A DNA stretch of 64,000 nucleotides from a candidate division FCPU426 bacterium. Lineage in GTDB: Bacteria; Oederibacteriota; Muellerivitia; Muellerivitales; DAHXKG01. Positions within the stretch are counted from its first letter, which is position 1, and each line of letters begins with the position of its first letter. The position numbers and the translations under genes were made by a program. Below, in pieces: positions 28,632 through 37,150 of the stretch. The stretch covers positions 1-64,000 of the forward strand of contig DAHXKG010000006.1 of the NCBI GenBank assembly GCA_027366525.1, written 5' to 3'. Below the pieces are notes generated by a model that searched no databases, was not told where the DNA came from, and saw only the letters and a program-made list of their open reading frames with translations.

Positions 28632-29070
28632 AATACGCGGGCTTATTTGGATAGGGCTAGTTCTGGGTTTACAAATTTCATGTGTACCTATTCGTCAAGA
28701 AATTAGGGGTAACTTTTTAACCAACGAGTCCCCTCCAAAATATTTGCATTTTTCAGGACAAGTTCCATGGCGCAACCAATTGGTGGGTATTGCTTCGTGG
28801 TATGGAAATGGATTTCAAGGTCATTTAACGGCTAGTGGTCAAGTTTATGATATGTATAAAATGACTGCGGCACATAAAACATTACCATTGGGAAGTGTTG
28901 TACGTGTTACCAATCTAAGCAATGGGAAATCTGTGGTCGTAACGATTAATGATCGGGGGCCTTATGTTCCTGGAAGAATTATTGATCTTTCCAAAAGTGC
29001 TGCCCAAGCACTTGGAATGCTTCCAACAGGTACGGCTAAAGTTAAGATAACTATTTTAAAAATACCATAA
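28615..29070 (+). CDS. rlpA: RlpA-like septal-ring lipoprotein
   Basis: About 151 residues from ATG 28615, which has AAGG 7 bases upstream and overlaps pyrD by 17 bases. A hydrophobic stretch ends at Cys (ISC), an imperfect lipobox. The double-psi beta-barrel follows: GIASWYGNGFQGHLTASG, AAHKTLPLGSVVRVTN, VTINDRGPY and IDLSKSAAQALG. RlpA proteins bind or cleave denuded glycan strands at division sites. The C-terminal SPOR domain found in many RlpA proteins is absent. It sits inside the pyrimidine operon without an obvious metabolic link. Confidence 0.88.
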   Translation: MIANYKIRGLIWIGLVLGLQISCVPIRQEIRGNFLTNESPPKYLHFSGQVPWRNQLVGIASWYGNGFQGHLTASGQVYDMYKMTAAHKTLPLGSVVRVTNLSNGKSVVVTINDRGPYVPGRIIDLSKSAAQALGMLPTGTAKVKITILKIP

Positions 29071-29091
29071 CAATATAATTTTGGAGGAATC

Positions 29092-29913
29092 ATGTTAGAA
29101 TCTTTTTCAAGTCGTCTTTCAAAAGCCATCCAAAGAACGCGAGGATGCTTGTGCTTGGGTTTAGATGCGGAAATAAGCAAATTACCTTCTGGTTTTCCAA
29201 AAGATTTTTCAGGGATTCGAAAGTTCTATAAAAGCATAATTGAAAGCACACTGTCGCAAGTAGTGGCTTATAAGCCCAATATAGCCTTTTTCGAAATTTT
29301 GGGTAAAGCCGGATGGGAACTTTTAGAAGAAATTAGGACTTGGATTCCCTCGGAAATTTTGCTAATTTTAGACGTCAAAAGAGGCGATATTGGAAATACG
29401 TCTCGACTTTATGCAGAAACTTATTTTGGAAATATAAAAGCAGATGGAGTTACCGTGTCTCCTTATTTGGGAAGAGATGCAGTGCTTCCATTTTTAGCAT
29501 ATGCGAATACATGCACTTTTATTTTATGTTTAACATCCAATGCATCTGCAGCCGACTTCCAATTAGCGGAATTAAAAAGTGGTGAAAAAATATATGAAAA
29601 TGTTGCAAAATATTCATTAGAATGGGAGCAACCTGGAGCAGGTGAGTTGGGATGGGTAATTGGCGCTACGCAAAGTCAGTTTTTAAAAAGCATTCGTAGG
29701 ATTTCAGATAAAGTTACATTGCTTATTCCAGGTATAGGGGCTCAGGGTGGAGATTTAAAGGAAGTTTTGGAATTTGGGCGAAACAACAACGGAGATGGAA
29801 TTTTGGTTAATGTTTCTCGAAGTATTCTTTATGCTTCAGGAGGAACAGATTATCTTTTGAAATCTAACGAAGAAATATTAAAAATACTTTCTCAAATGCG
29901 ATCGTTTTTTTAA
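29092..29913 (+). CDS. pyrF: Orotidine 5'-phosphate decarboxylase, type 2
   Basis: Last step to UMP. The 273 residues carry CLCLGLDAEI, VVAYKPNIAFFE and the catalytic LILDVKRGDIGNTS, which has the D-x-K-x-x-D triad in the long type 2 (mycobacterial-like) form rather than the 230-residue type 1. VIGATQ and LLIPGIGAQGGDL complete the phosphate site. GGAGGA lies 7 bases before the ATG. Confidence 0.95.
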   Translation: MLESFSSRLSKAIQRTRGCLCLGLDAEISKLPSGFPKDFSGIRKFYKSIIESTLSQVVAYKPNIAFFEILGKAGWELLEEIRTWIPSEILLILDVKRGDIGNTSRLYAETYFGNIKADGVTVSPYLGRDAVLPFLAYANTCTFILCLTSNASAADFQLAELKSGEKIYENVAKYSLEWEQPGAGELGWVIGATQSQFLKSIRRISDKVTLLIPGIGAQGGDLKEVLEFGRNNNGDGILVNVSRSILYASGGTDYLLKSNEEILKILSQMRSFF

Positions 29914-29934
29914 TCAATTGAATGGAGTAGGAGA

Positions 29935-30519
29935 TTGATTGAATCTTTTGAAGTGATGAAAATATTTAAAGACAAAGGCGCCCTGCTGAATGGACATTTT
30001 CGTCTTTCATCAGGACTGCATAGTGATCAATATTTACAGTGTGCTCTCCTTTTGCAGTTTCCAGATCTTGCGGAAAGACTCTGTACCGAATTGGCGTTCA
30101 AAATTAGAGAACTGCATCCCTCGGTAATCATTTCTCCAGCGATTGGAGGTATATTGGTCGGGCAAGAGGTAGCACGAGCTTTAAAGATTCGAGCTATTTT
30201 TACTGAGCGGAACCGAGAAACAGATAAGATGGAATTACGTAGGGGCTTTTCGGTTCAATCCAATGACCGTGTTGTTGCGGTCGAAGATGTAATAACAACA
30301 GGCGTGTCAATATACGAAAGTACACAAGTTATTGAACAATTTGGTGCATCGGTGGTGGGTGTTGGATGCTTAGTTCAACGCAATCAACAAGCGGTCAAAT
30401 ACTTTAATAGCCCCATTTATTCGCTTTTACAAATTGCCGTTCAAAGTTGGACGATGGAAGAATGTCCCGCTTGTCAAAAAAATATTCCAATTATCAAACC
30501 AGGATCTCGCGCAAAATGA
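29935..30519 (+). CDS. pyrE: Orotate phosphoribosyltransferase
   Basis: Joins orotate to PRPP, giving OMP. About 194 residues from TTG 29935, which has TGGAG 7 bases upstream. LSSGLHSDQYLQCA, ISPAIGGILVGQEVA and the PRPP signature VVAVEDVITTGVSI are intact. The C-terminal CPACQ resembles a Cys pair seen in some PyrE proteins. The stop overlaps the next gene at ATGA. Confidence 0.95.
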   Translation: MIESFEVMKIFKDKGALLNGHFRLSSGLHSDQYLQCALLLQFPDLAERLCTELAFKIRELHPSVIISPAIGGILVGQEVARALKIRAIFTERNRETDKMELRRGFSVQSNDRVVAVEDVITTGVSIYESTQVIEQFGASVVGVGCLVQRNQQAVKYFNSPIYSLLQIAVQSWTMEECPACQKNIPIIKPGSRAK

Positions 30520-30839
30520 AAACCAAATCCAAAGTTGCGATAAACAAAAATACAAGCAAGATGGATCAAGACAGCGAGGTCGAGACGCTAAAAAATGATA
30601 GGGCGACTTCATTAACAACGTTTCAGGAATATTTCTATGCCAATCTTTTATTTTGGGGATTTTTAATACTTTTAGCCATTGTTTCTTTTTTTACTTGTGG
30701 CGGTATTTGGGATTCGGTCACAGCTGAGATGATGAAATTTATATTTTTAGTGTTTGGAGGCGGGTTTACTTTAGTATCGGTTATGGATTATCTTTATGAA
30801 AAATACGTTGTTGAACCTAATAAAAACAAGCATGATTAA
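30516..30839 (+). CDS. Small two-TM membrane protein of unknown function
   Basis: 107 residues from ATG 30516, which overlaps the pyrE stop. A Lys-rich cytoplasmic N-terminus (about 45 residues) precedes two hydrophobic helices (about 48-68 and 78-95) and a short charged C-terminus. I do not recognise a family. It overlaps the next gene by eight bases, so the two are probably co-translated and may work together. Confidence 0.6.
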   Translation: MKTKSKVAINKNTSKMDQDSEVETLKNDRATSLTTFQEYFYANLLFWGFLILLAIVSFFTCGGIWDSVTAEMMKFIFLVFGGGFTLVSVMDYLYEKYVVEPNKNKHD

Positions 30840-31773
30840 AATTTTTGATGTATTAATTTGTTGGAGCCTCATCGGTTTGCTTGTTTTAGCTCCTGTTCCA
30901 TGTTGGGCAACTCTTCCAGTGGTTTTATCACCAACACCGATGATCGCAGAGACGACACAAGCATTAAATAATTTAATCCATGATGGTTATTTAGGAATTC
31001 CTGCAAAATCGTCCGAAATGCCCAAGACGTCCTTACAACCTGGATTGGTTTTGAAAAAAATATTTAAAACAATTCAATCAAAACAATTTCATTCTTCATT
31101 ATCTTTATCAAATCAGATTTTAGATTTGAAGCAAATTTTTAAACTAGTTCAGTATTATGCGGTGAATCTTCAGAAGTTACATATATCAGTTTGGATGTTT
31201 AAACATGTCATCAAACAAAAGATTCAGCATCTTCAAAACGAACTGACCTTGGTCCCGATTACCTCAAGTCCGACCATTTCAATGTCAAAAAATGTTTCAA
31301 AGACGAGCACCGGTAAAACTTATCAGGATCAGTTAACCAATCAAGTAGGAGTGTTAAGCAATCAAAGTGTGTTTCTAAGGAGGAAGTTAAATTATTTAAA
31401 AAATAATTTTTCAATTATGATGGCAGATCAATCAGCATTGTCGGTAAAATTGCGACTCCTAAATATTATGTTTGAAAATATTAAATTACAGCTCATAAAA
31501 ATCAATAAACAAGATTTGCTTTTTCAGAAGCAGATGGTCGACCAAAAAACAAATTATCAGGAGCTCAATCAGGATTTTGAATTACTTCAAACGAATGTCA
31601 CGAATGATGAAGAAGACATTTCCATACTTAAGCAACAAATGGCAGGGTTATTGGCAAATAAAAAATCTCAAACACCATTAGACTCGTTTTTAAACTCTAA
31701 ATGGATACCTTCGGCTGCTCTCATTGTTGGATTAGCTGCCTTAATTGTTGGAATCACAAAAAGTCAGCCATAA
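30832..31773 (+). CDS. Periplasmic coiled-coil protein with signal peptide and C-terminal TM
   Basis: 313 residues from ATG 30832. The N-terminal 28 residues are a signal peptide (LLVLAPVPCWA). The body is rich in Leu, Gln, Lys and Asn and predicted helical, with heptad-like spacing around residues 165-280. A TM segment (AALIVGLAALIVGI) lies a few residues before the end. The topology suggests a periplasmic coiled coil anchored in the inner membrane by its C-terminus. No family recognised. Confidence 0.6.
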   Translation: MIKIFDVLICWSLIGLLVLAPVPCWATLPVVLSPTPMIAETTQALNNLIHDGYLGIPAKSSEMPKTSLQPGLVLKKIFKTIQSKQFHSSLSLSNQILDLKQIFKLVQYYAVNLQKLHISVWMFKHVIKQKIQHLQNELTLVPITSSPTISMSKNVSKTSTGKTYQDQLTNQVGVLSNQSVFLRRKLNYLKNNFSIMMADQSALSVKLRLLNIMFENIKLQLIKINKQDLLFQKQMVDQKTNYQELNQDFELLQTNVTNDEEDISILKQQMAGLLANKKSQTPLDSFLNSKWIPSAALIVGLAALIVGITKSQP

Positions 31774-31780
31774 CTTATTT

Positions 31781-32233
31781 ATGAAAATCAAATATACAAT
31801 AAGAAATATTCAACCCCGTGACATTGTTCCTTTGAGCTATGTATATCGATGTTATTTTTCACAGGTTACAAGGGGACGGGAGCCATGGCCCCTAGGTCAA
31901 GCTCAAAAGAGAATGACGGAGTTGCTTCGTCAATCGCGTGTGTATGGGTGGGTGGCCGTGGTGTCAGGGTGGCCCATTGGTTTCATTTTTTTTCAGATTA
32001 AAACAGGGTTTAAGGGTGAGTATGTTGAATTATTGGAAACTGCAGTGCATCATTTTTTTGACGGATTGGAAATTCATGAAGCACTTATTGCGAAGTTAAA
32101 AAAATATATTCAGAAGAAAAAAATACATTTAATTTATACCATTCTTTATGATTCTTATGCTCATCATAAAAAACTGCTGACGTCTCAAAAATTCAGGCCA
32201 TCGCGCAGGTCATTAGTATATCGGTGGAAATAG
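31781..32233 (+). CDS. Possible GNAT-fold acetyltransferase
   Basis: 150 residues from ATG 31781. YTIRNIQPRDIVPLSYVY matches the start of GNAT domains. GWVAVVSGWPIGFIFFQI fits beta strands 2-4. The acetyl-CoA loop (Q/RxxGxG/A) is not clear, so this may be a degenerate or non-catalytic member. It is the last gene of the pyr transcription unit and converges on the XRE regulator with a 3-base gap. Confidence 0.45.
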   Translation: MKIKYTIRNIQPRDIVPLSYVYRCYFSQVTRGREPWPLGQAQKRMTELLRQSRVYGWVAVVSGWPIGFIFFQIKTGFKGEYVELLETAVHHFFDGLEIHEALIAKLKKYIQKKKIHLIYTILYDSYAHHKKLLTSQKFRPSRRSLVYRWK

Positions 32234-32236
32234 TAA

Positions 32237-32455
32237 TTAAAAAATGTCATGAAAAAGCTCTGCCGGTGTACATTGTAACGCTTTAGCAATTTGCGCCAGT
32301 TTTTGAATGGTAACGTTCCGTTCACCACGCTCGATATATCCAATGTAGTTTGGATGAATGTCCGCTAATTCTGCAAGTTGTGCTTGCGACCATCCTTTTT
32401 GCTGCCTTAATCGCCGAAGATTTAATCCAACTTTTTCAATGGTTTTATCTTTCAT
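32237..32455 (-). CDS. XRE-family helix-turn-helix regulator
   Basis: 72 residues, almost entirely one HTH_3 domain: LRRLRQQKGWSQAQLAELA, then HPNYIGYIERGERNVT, then LAQIAKALQCTPAELF. The length is like restriction-modification controller proteins and phage-type repressors. It is divergent from the small gene at 32560, and a palindrome between them is a good candidate operator, so autoregulation is likely. Confidence 0.85.
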   Translation of the reverse strand: MKDKTIEKVGLNLRRLRQQKGWSQAQLAELADIHPNYIGYIERGERNVTIQKLAQIAKALQCTPAELFHDIF

Positions 32456-32490
32456 AAGAATTAAATTAAATCAAAAAAAAATTTTTTTAA

Positions 32491-32505
32491 AACATACTAT
32501 ATGTT
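32491..32505. promoter_or_regulatory. Palindrome between the XRE gene and the divergent small gene
   Basis: AACATA-CTA-TATGTT is a perfect inverted repeat with 6-bp arms and a 3-base centre, 36 bases upstream of the XRE start. Its size and position fit an HTH_3 dimer operator. Confidence 0.5.
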
Positions 32506-32559
32506 GTAAAATGATTATGATTGAATCGAAATGATTTTGTGATGTAATTCGAGGTAATA

Positions 32560-32793
32560 GTGGAACCAAAACCAAGAATTTTTAAAAAAATATTTGATAT
32601 GGTTGATTCAAATACGGTTGTTAATAAAGAAGTGAACGAACTTGATAAAAAATATCAGCAATTAATTGAGCGACTCCAGCAAAGTCAACGCATGATTATT
32701 TGGTATCGTGCAAGCACGGCTAAAAATCAATTATATGCTATAAAATTTTTTAAATTTTTAAGAGACCAGAAGTATCATTTTTTTCAAAAGTAA
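32560..32793 (+). CDS. Small charged helical protein of unknown function
   Basis: 77 residues from GTG 32560 with GAGG upstream. It is basic, with a heptad-like middle (LDKKYQQLIERLQQSQRMI) and no TM helix. No family recognised. It lies divergent from the XRE regulator and just before the ilv promoter, so it could be the XRE target. Confidence 0.4.
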   Translation: MEPKPRIFKKIFDMVDSNTVVNKEVNELDKKYQQLIERLQQSQRMIIWYRASTAKNQLYAIKFFKFLRDQKYHFFQK

Positions 32794-32804
32794 TGGAGTT
32801 TTTC

Positions 32805-32833
32805 TTGACAGTCCGACTGATATTGTATATTAT
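32805..32833 (+). promoter_or_regulatory. Promoter of the ilv operon leader
   Basis: A perfect TTGACA (32805-32810), a 17-base spacer and TATTAT (32828-32833), 28 bases before the leader peptide ATG. Confidence 0.75.
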
Positions 32834-32861
32834 TTAGGTTAATTTAATGAAAGAGGTTGCA

Positions 32862-32948
32862 ATGGTCTTCGGGAATGCGAGTTTTTTATTATTGCTTTTG
32901 GTAGTACTTGTACTCGTACGAAACCCGGAGGCGGTGCGCTCCAACTGA
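32862..32948 (+). CDS. Branched-chain amino acid operon leader peptide
   Basis: A 28-residue ORF with GAAAGAGG 6-13 bases upstream. Residues 8-19 read F-L-L-L-L-L-V-V-L-V-L-V, so five Leu then alternating Val and Leu codons are encountered just before a set of alternative hairpins. This is the classical design of ilvB and ilvG leader peptides: ribosome stalling on scarce Leu/Val charged tRNA permits read-through. It ends 157 bases before ilvB. Confidence 0.85.
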   Translation: MVFGNASFLLLLLVVLVLVRNPEAVRSN

Positions 32949-32959
32949 TTTAAGTGTTT

Positions 32960-32996
32960 GCGGAGCCCGCTTCTAAAAGTGGGCTTTGCGCTTTTT
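32960..32996 (+). terminator. Attenuator terminator of the ilv operon
   Basis: GCGGAGCCCGCTT (32960-32972) pairs with AAGTGGGCTTTGC (32977-32989), 13 bp with some G-T pairs and a 4-base loop, followed by a T-rich stretch. The competing antiterminator pairs GCTCC (32938-32942, inside the leader ORF) with GGAGC (32962-32966). An early hairpin GGAG/CTCC (32927-32930 with 32939-32942) would act as the pause/protector stem. Confidence 0.75.
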
Positions 32997-33105
32997 AGCG
33001 TTTTTCCCACCAATGAAACTTAGAAACGATCTCCTGTTTAATTTTCAAAAAGCCTTGTTTTACACTTTTTAGACTCTTGTAGAGTGATTTGATTTTAGGG
33101 AGGAC

Positions 33106-34851
33106 ATGATGCCTGCAAAAAATATATTAAAATCTGGTGCCGATATAGTGGTTGATATTTTATTGGAAGAAGGTGTCACAATAGCGTGGGGCATTACTGG
33201 CGGGGCCATCCTACCTGTATACGATGCTTTATATAAAAAAAGAGATAAAATTCGCCTGATTGATACGAAGCATGAACAAGGGGCCATTCATATGGCAGAA
33301 GGTTTTGCAAAATCAACAGGACAAGTGGGGGTTTGTATTGTTACCTCAGGACCGGGCGCGACTAACATTGTCACGGGATTAGCAGATGCATATATGGATT
33401 CGGTTCCAATTGTTGCTATTACAGGGCAAGTGGCAACAAGCTTGATCGGTACCGATGCTTTTCAAGAAGCGGATGTTGTGGGAATAACGCGGTCATGTAC
33501 TAAACATAATTTTTTGATTCATAATTTGGCAGAATTGCCTCAAATTATGAGAGATGCTTTTTTTATTGCGCGAACGGGTCGTCCTGGTCCGGTGCTTATT
33601 GATCTTCCCAAAGATATCGCAGTTTCAAGTGCGGATCTTTCGATTCCTAAAAAGCCATCGATCGAACTTTCAAGGTTTGTTCCCGAAATTGATTCGAATA
33701 AAATCAAGGTTGTTGCTGATTTAATCCAAAAATCCAAAAAGCCAGTTATTTATGCAGGGGGAGGGATTATTCATGCCAATGCCGCAAGTGAATTGAAGGA
33801 ATTTGTCAAGAAAACGAATATTCCGATTACATTAACGTTGATGGGACTAGGTTCATTTCCTGGAAGTGACAAGCAGTTCATTGACATGTTGGGCATGCAT
33901 GGGTCATATCGGGCCAATATGGCAGTTATGGAATGTGATTTGTTAATAGCCATTGGTAGTCGTTTTGATGACCGCGTGACTGGAAAACTTTCGGAATTTT
34001 CTCCGCAATCCAAAAAAGTCCATATTGATGTTGACCCTACTTCAATAGGGAAAAATGTACCAGTAGATGTTTCCATATTAGGTAATTTGAAAACTATTTT
34101 AAAAAGACTTACTCAATTATCGCATTATCAAGAGTATAAAGAGTGGTATCAACAACTCAATGAATGGAATGCTAAACATCCCTTTGGGTTTGATCAAAAA
34201 CCAAATCAAAAAATTCTACCGCAATTTGCTATTTCGGAGATTTTTCGTATTACGAAAGGCCAAGCTTTTATTACGACTGAAGTGGGACAACATCAAATGT
34301 GGGCAGCTCAATTTTACAAATTTGATTATCCACGGCATTGGATTACATCGGGTGGTCTAGGAACCATGGGATTTGGATTTCCTGCGGCTGTTGGTGTTCA
34401 ATTTGCACATCCGCATGCCAATGTGATTGATATTGCTGGAGATGGCAGTTTTCAAATGACGCTTCAAGAGTTGGCGGTCGTTCGAGAATATAAGTTGCCA
34501 GTGAAAATAGTTATTTTAAATAATCGATTCATGGGTATGGTGAAGCAGTGGCAGGACTTGCATTTTGAAAAACGATATGCTTCTACATCAATTCCGGCTC
34601 AACCTGATTTTGTAAAGTTAGCAGAAGCCTATGGTATTCAAGGCTATCGTGCTTCTACGCCGAGTGAGGCCACTCGAATTTTGGAAAAAACTTTAAACCG
34701 TTCAGAGGCCTGTCTAATTGATATTATAGTAGATGAAAATGAGCATGTTTATCCAATGGTGCCAGCTGGAAAATCTGTGCGTGATATCGTTTTATCTAAA
34801 CAAGAAAATATTTCATCAACGCATGGTGTTTATAAAAGGAGAAAAAAATGA
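33106..34851 (+). CDS. ilvB: Acetolactate synthase, large subunit
   Basis: ThDP/FAD enzyme forming acetolactate or acetohydroxybutyrate, the first common step of Val, Leu and Ile synthesis. 581 residues. ThDP glutamate in IDTKHEQGA, the central FAD domain, then GDGSFQMTLQELA...NNRFMGMVKQW for ThDP/Mg binding. AGGGAGG precedes ATG 33106; ATG 33109 is equally possible. Expression should be controlled by the upstream leader attenuator. The stop overlaps ilvN. Confidence 0.96.
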   Translation: MMPAKNILKSGADIVVDILLEEGVTIAWGITGGAILPVYDALYKKRDKIRLIDTKHEQGAIHMAEGFAKSTGQVGVCIVTSGPGATNIVTGLADAYMDSVPIVAITGQVATSLIGTDAFQEADVVGITRSCTKHNFLIHNLAELPQIMRDAFFIARTGRPGPVLIDLPKDIAVSSADLSIPKKPSIELSRFVPEIDSNKIKVVADLIQKSKKPVIYAGGGIIHANAASELKEFVKKTNIPITLTLMGLGSFPGSDKQFIDMLGMHGSYRANMAVMECDLLIAIGSRFDDRVTGKLSEFSPQSKKVHIDVDPTSIGKNVPVDVSILGNLKTILKRLTQLSHYQEYKEWYQQLNEWNAKHPFGFDQKPNQKILPQFAISEIFRITKGQAFITTEVGQHQMWAAQFYKFDYPRHWITSGGLGTMGFGFPAAVGVQFAHPHANVIDIAGDGSFQMTLQELAVVREYKLPVKIVILNNRFMGMVKQWQDLHFEKRYASTSIPAQPDFVKLAEAYGIQGYRASTPSEATRILEKTLNRSEACLIDIIVDENEHVYPMVPAGKSVRDIVLSKQENISSTHGVYKRRKK

Positions 34852-35393
34852 GACATACCATTTCAGTGTTGGTTCAGAACCACCCAGGGGTTTTATCTCG
34901 CGTTACAAATCTCTTTTCAGCGCGGGGGTACAATATTGACAGTTTAGTTGTCGGGACGACAGAAAATGAGAAATTTTCGAGAATGACCATTGTTGTAGAT
35001 GGTGATGATCGAATTATTGACCAAGTGGAAAAACAATTAAAAAAATTAATAGAGGTAAAAACAGTTGTAGATTTAAGCAAGGAGGATTTTATTTCTAGGG
35101 ATTTAGCTCTGATTAAGATCAAAGCAGAAAAATCTAATAGGAATGAAGTTATGGATATTATTCAGGCTTTTAATGCAAAGATTGTCGACGTTGGACTGAA
35201 AAGTTTTGTAATCGAAGTTACCGGCAAAGAAAGCAAGATAAATGCCATGATTGAACTTTTAAAATCCTTTGGAATTTTAGAGCTAGTGCGAACAGGAGAG
35301 GTGGCAATTGCCAGAGGAAAGCGTTTCTATGAAAATGTTGCGCCAACGAAAATTAAGGTGCAACTAGCAAGTGAAGATCAGATTAATCTTTAG
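34848..35393 (+). CDS. ilvN: Acetolactate synthase, regulatory small subunit
   Basis: 181 residues: an N-terminal ACT domain starting [21 protein letters not shown] with [10 protein letters not shown], then the C-terminal ALS_ss domain ([17 protein letters not shown]). It binds valine and activates and feedback-regulates the large subunit. It overlaps ilvB by four bases and precedes ilvC by 32 bases. Confidence 0.95.
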   Translation: MRHTISVLVQNHPGVLSRVTNLFSARGYNIDSLVVGTTENEKFSRMTIVVDGDDRIIDQVEKQLKKLIEVKTVVDLSKEDFISRDLALIKIKAEKSNRNEVMDIIQAFNAKIVDVGLKSFVIEVTGKESKINAMIELLKSFGILELVRTGEVAIARGKRFYENVAPTKIKVQLASEDQINL

Positions 35394-35425
35394 AAGAACC
35401 ATTATTTAAATTTAAGGAGGGTGAG

Positions 35426-36430
35426 ATGTCAAAGATTTATTACGAGCAAGACGCTGATTTGAATGCATTGGTTGGAAAAACCATTGCAATTATTGGATAT
35501 GGAAATCAAGGCAGAAATCAAGCTTTAAACCTTAAGGATTCTGGAGTTAATATTATTATTGGAGCAAGGTCCGAGGAATCTAAAAAAAAGGCCAAGGCGG
35601 ATGGAATTCCAGTTTATGATTCTAGAGAAGCAGCGGCTAAAGCCGATATTATCCAGATTTTGATTCAAGACGATTTGCAAAGTCGGCTATATAAAGATGA
35701 TATTCAACCTTCTTTAAAACCAGGAAAAGCCTTACTGTTCTCTCATGGATTTAATATTCACTTTGGGCAAATTGTTCCACCAGCCGATGTTGATGTAATG
35801 ATGATTGCTCCCAAAGGACCTGGGCATATGGTTCGAACGACTTATTTAGAAGGTAAAGGGGTGCCATGTTTAGTTGCTATTTACCAAAATCCAACGGGGC
35901 AGGCCCTTCGATTAGCCTTAGCTTATGGTAAAGCTATTGGAGCGACTCGTGCGGGTATACTTGAGACCACATTTCGCGAAGAAACCGAAACCGATTTATT
36001 TGGCGAACAAGTAGTTCTTTGCGGAGGATTGACGGAATTAATTCGAGCTGGCTTTGATACTTTAACAACCGCTGGATATCAACCGGAAGTTGCGTATTTT
36101 GAGTGTTTGCATGAAGTTAAACTTATTGTTGATTTGATTTATGAAAAAGGAATTACTGGAATGCGAGAAGCTATTTCAACGACAGCGAAATATGGTGATA
36201 TTACAAGAGGAAAACGCATTATTAGTGAAGAAACACGCAAAGAAATGAAAACAATATTAAAGCAAATTCAAACCGGAGAGTTCGCGAAAGAATTTGTTTT
36301 AGAAAACCAGGCTAATCGTCCAGTATATAATTCAATATTAAGGAATGAGGCTGAACATTTAATTGAAAAAGTTGGGGAACGGGTGCGAGGCATGTTTAGC
36401 TGGATTAAATCAACTGGTAAAAAAGGGTAA
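35426..36430 (+). CDS. ilvC: Ketol-acid reductoisomerase
   Basis: 334 residues, class I short form. The Rossmann motif is [14 protein letters not shown], with [12 protein letters not shown] as the cofactor-phosphate loop (NADPH preference is likely). [13 protein letters not shown] and the C-terminal Mg-binding [15 protein letters not shown] are intact. AAGGAGG precedes the ATG. It follows ilvBN as part of the same operon. Confidence 0.96.
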   Translation: MSKIYYEQDADLNALVGKTIAIIGYGNQGRNQALNLKDSGVNIIIGARSEESKKKAKADGIPVYDSREAAAKADIIQILIQDDLQSRLYKDDIQPSLKPGKALLFSHGFNIHFGQIVPPADVDVMMIAPKGPGHMVRTTYLEGKGVPCLVAIYQNPTGQALRLALAYGKAIGATRAGILETTFREETETDLFGEQVVLCGGLTELIRAGFDTLTTAGYQPEVAYFECLHEVKLIVDLIYEKGITGMREAISTTAKYGDITRGKRIISEETRKEMKTILKQIQTGEFAKEFVLENQANRPVYNSILRNEAEHLIEKVGERVRGMFSWIKSTGKKG

Positions 36431-36431
36431 T

Positions 36432-37103
36432 ATGAAAAAAATTCCAATAGTGCGAGATGGATGGAGCATTATCCTGTTTTTTTTGTTTTTATCTTTAACT
36501 ATTGGAATTTGTCTTATTCAATGGAAAACTACTGTTTTGGAAATTTTAGAAATTATATGCATCAGTTGTTTGATATTATCAATTAATTTTTTTAGAGATC
36601 CTGAACGCACTCCGGAGGTACTACTAAAATCCGAACAATTAATTTGTCCAGCGGATGGAGTAGTTGTCGGATTGGAAACAATTCGAGAAGAATATTATTT
36701 AAGAACCAAAATGATAAGGATATCGATATTTATGAACTTATTTAATAATCATGTACAACGAGCGCCTTATGATGGACGTATTATTGCAAAAAAATATTTT
36801 CCCGGAAAATTTTTATCAGCTTTTTCTGAGAAATCGTCTCTTGAAAATGAGCAATGTCATTTGGTTATTCAAGTAGAAGCAAATAAAAAAAAAAAGAAAA
36901 TTGTTTTAAAACAAATTGCGGGTTTGGTGGCTAGACGGGTTGTTACTTTCCCAAACGAAGGAGAAAAAATTTTACGAGGATCAAGAATAGGCAATATTTT
37001 ATTAGGATCCCGCGTTGATCTTTTTCTGCCCTGTGATGTGAAATTACAAGTGAAGTTATATCAAAAAGTTTTAGCTGGGAAGACGATTTTAGGTGAGTTT
37101 TAG
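36432..37103 (+). CDS. psd: Phosphatidylserine decarboxylase proenzyme
   Basis: About 223 residues from ATG 36432, one base after the ilvC stop. Two N-terminal TM helices are followed by the short archaeal-type Psd domain: FFRDPERTPE, CPADGVVVG, ISIFMNLFNNHVQRAP and, near the end, GSRIGNILLGSRVDLFLP. The Ser of LGSR is the expected self-cleavage site, giving the pyruvoyl cofactor. It makes phosphatidylethanolamine and pairs with the following pssA. Confidence 0.94.
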   Translation: MKKIPIVRDGWSIILFFLFLSLTIGICLIQWKTTVLEILEIICISCLILSINFFRDPERTPEVLLKSEQLICPADGVVVGLETIREEYYLRTKMIRISIFMNLFNNHVQRAPYDGRIIAKKYFPGKFLSAFSEKSSLENEQCHLVIQVEANKKKKKIVLKQIAGLVARRVVTFPNEGEKILRGSRIGNILLGSRVDLFLPCDVKLQVKLYQKVLAGKTILGEF

Positions 37104-37150
37104 ATTCACGAATTACAGAAATGGTGTAGATTACGGAGGGCTGCGACATT

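Noticed and set aside
33001-33105. T-box element before ilvB
   Set aside because: No specifier loop or T-box bulge sequence is visible, and a leader-peptide attenuator explains the region.
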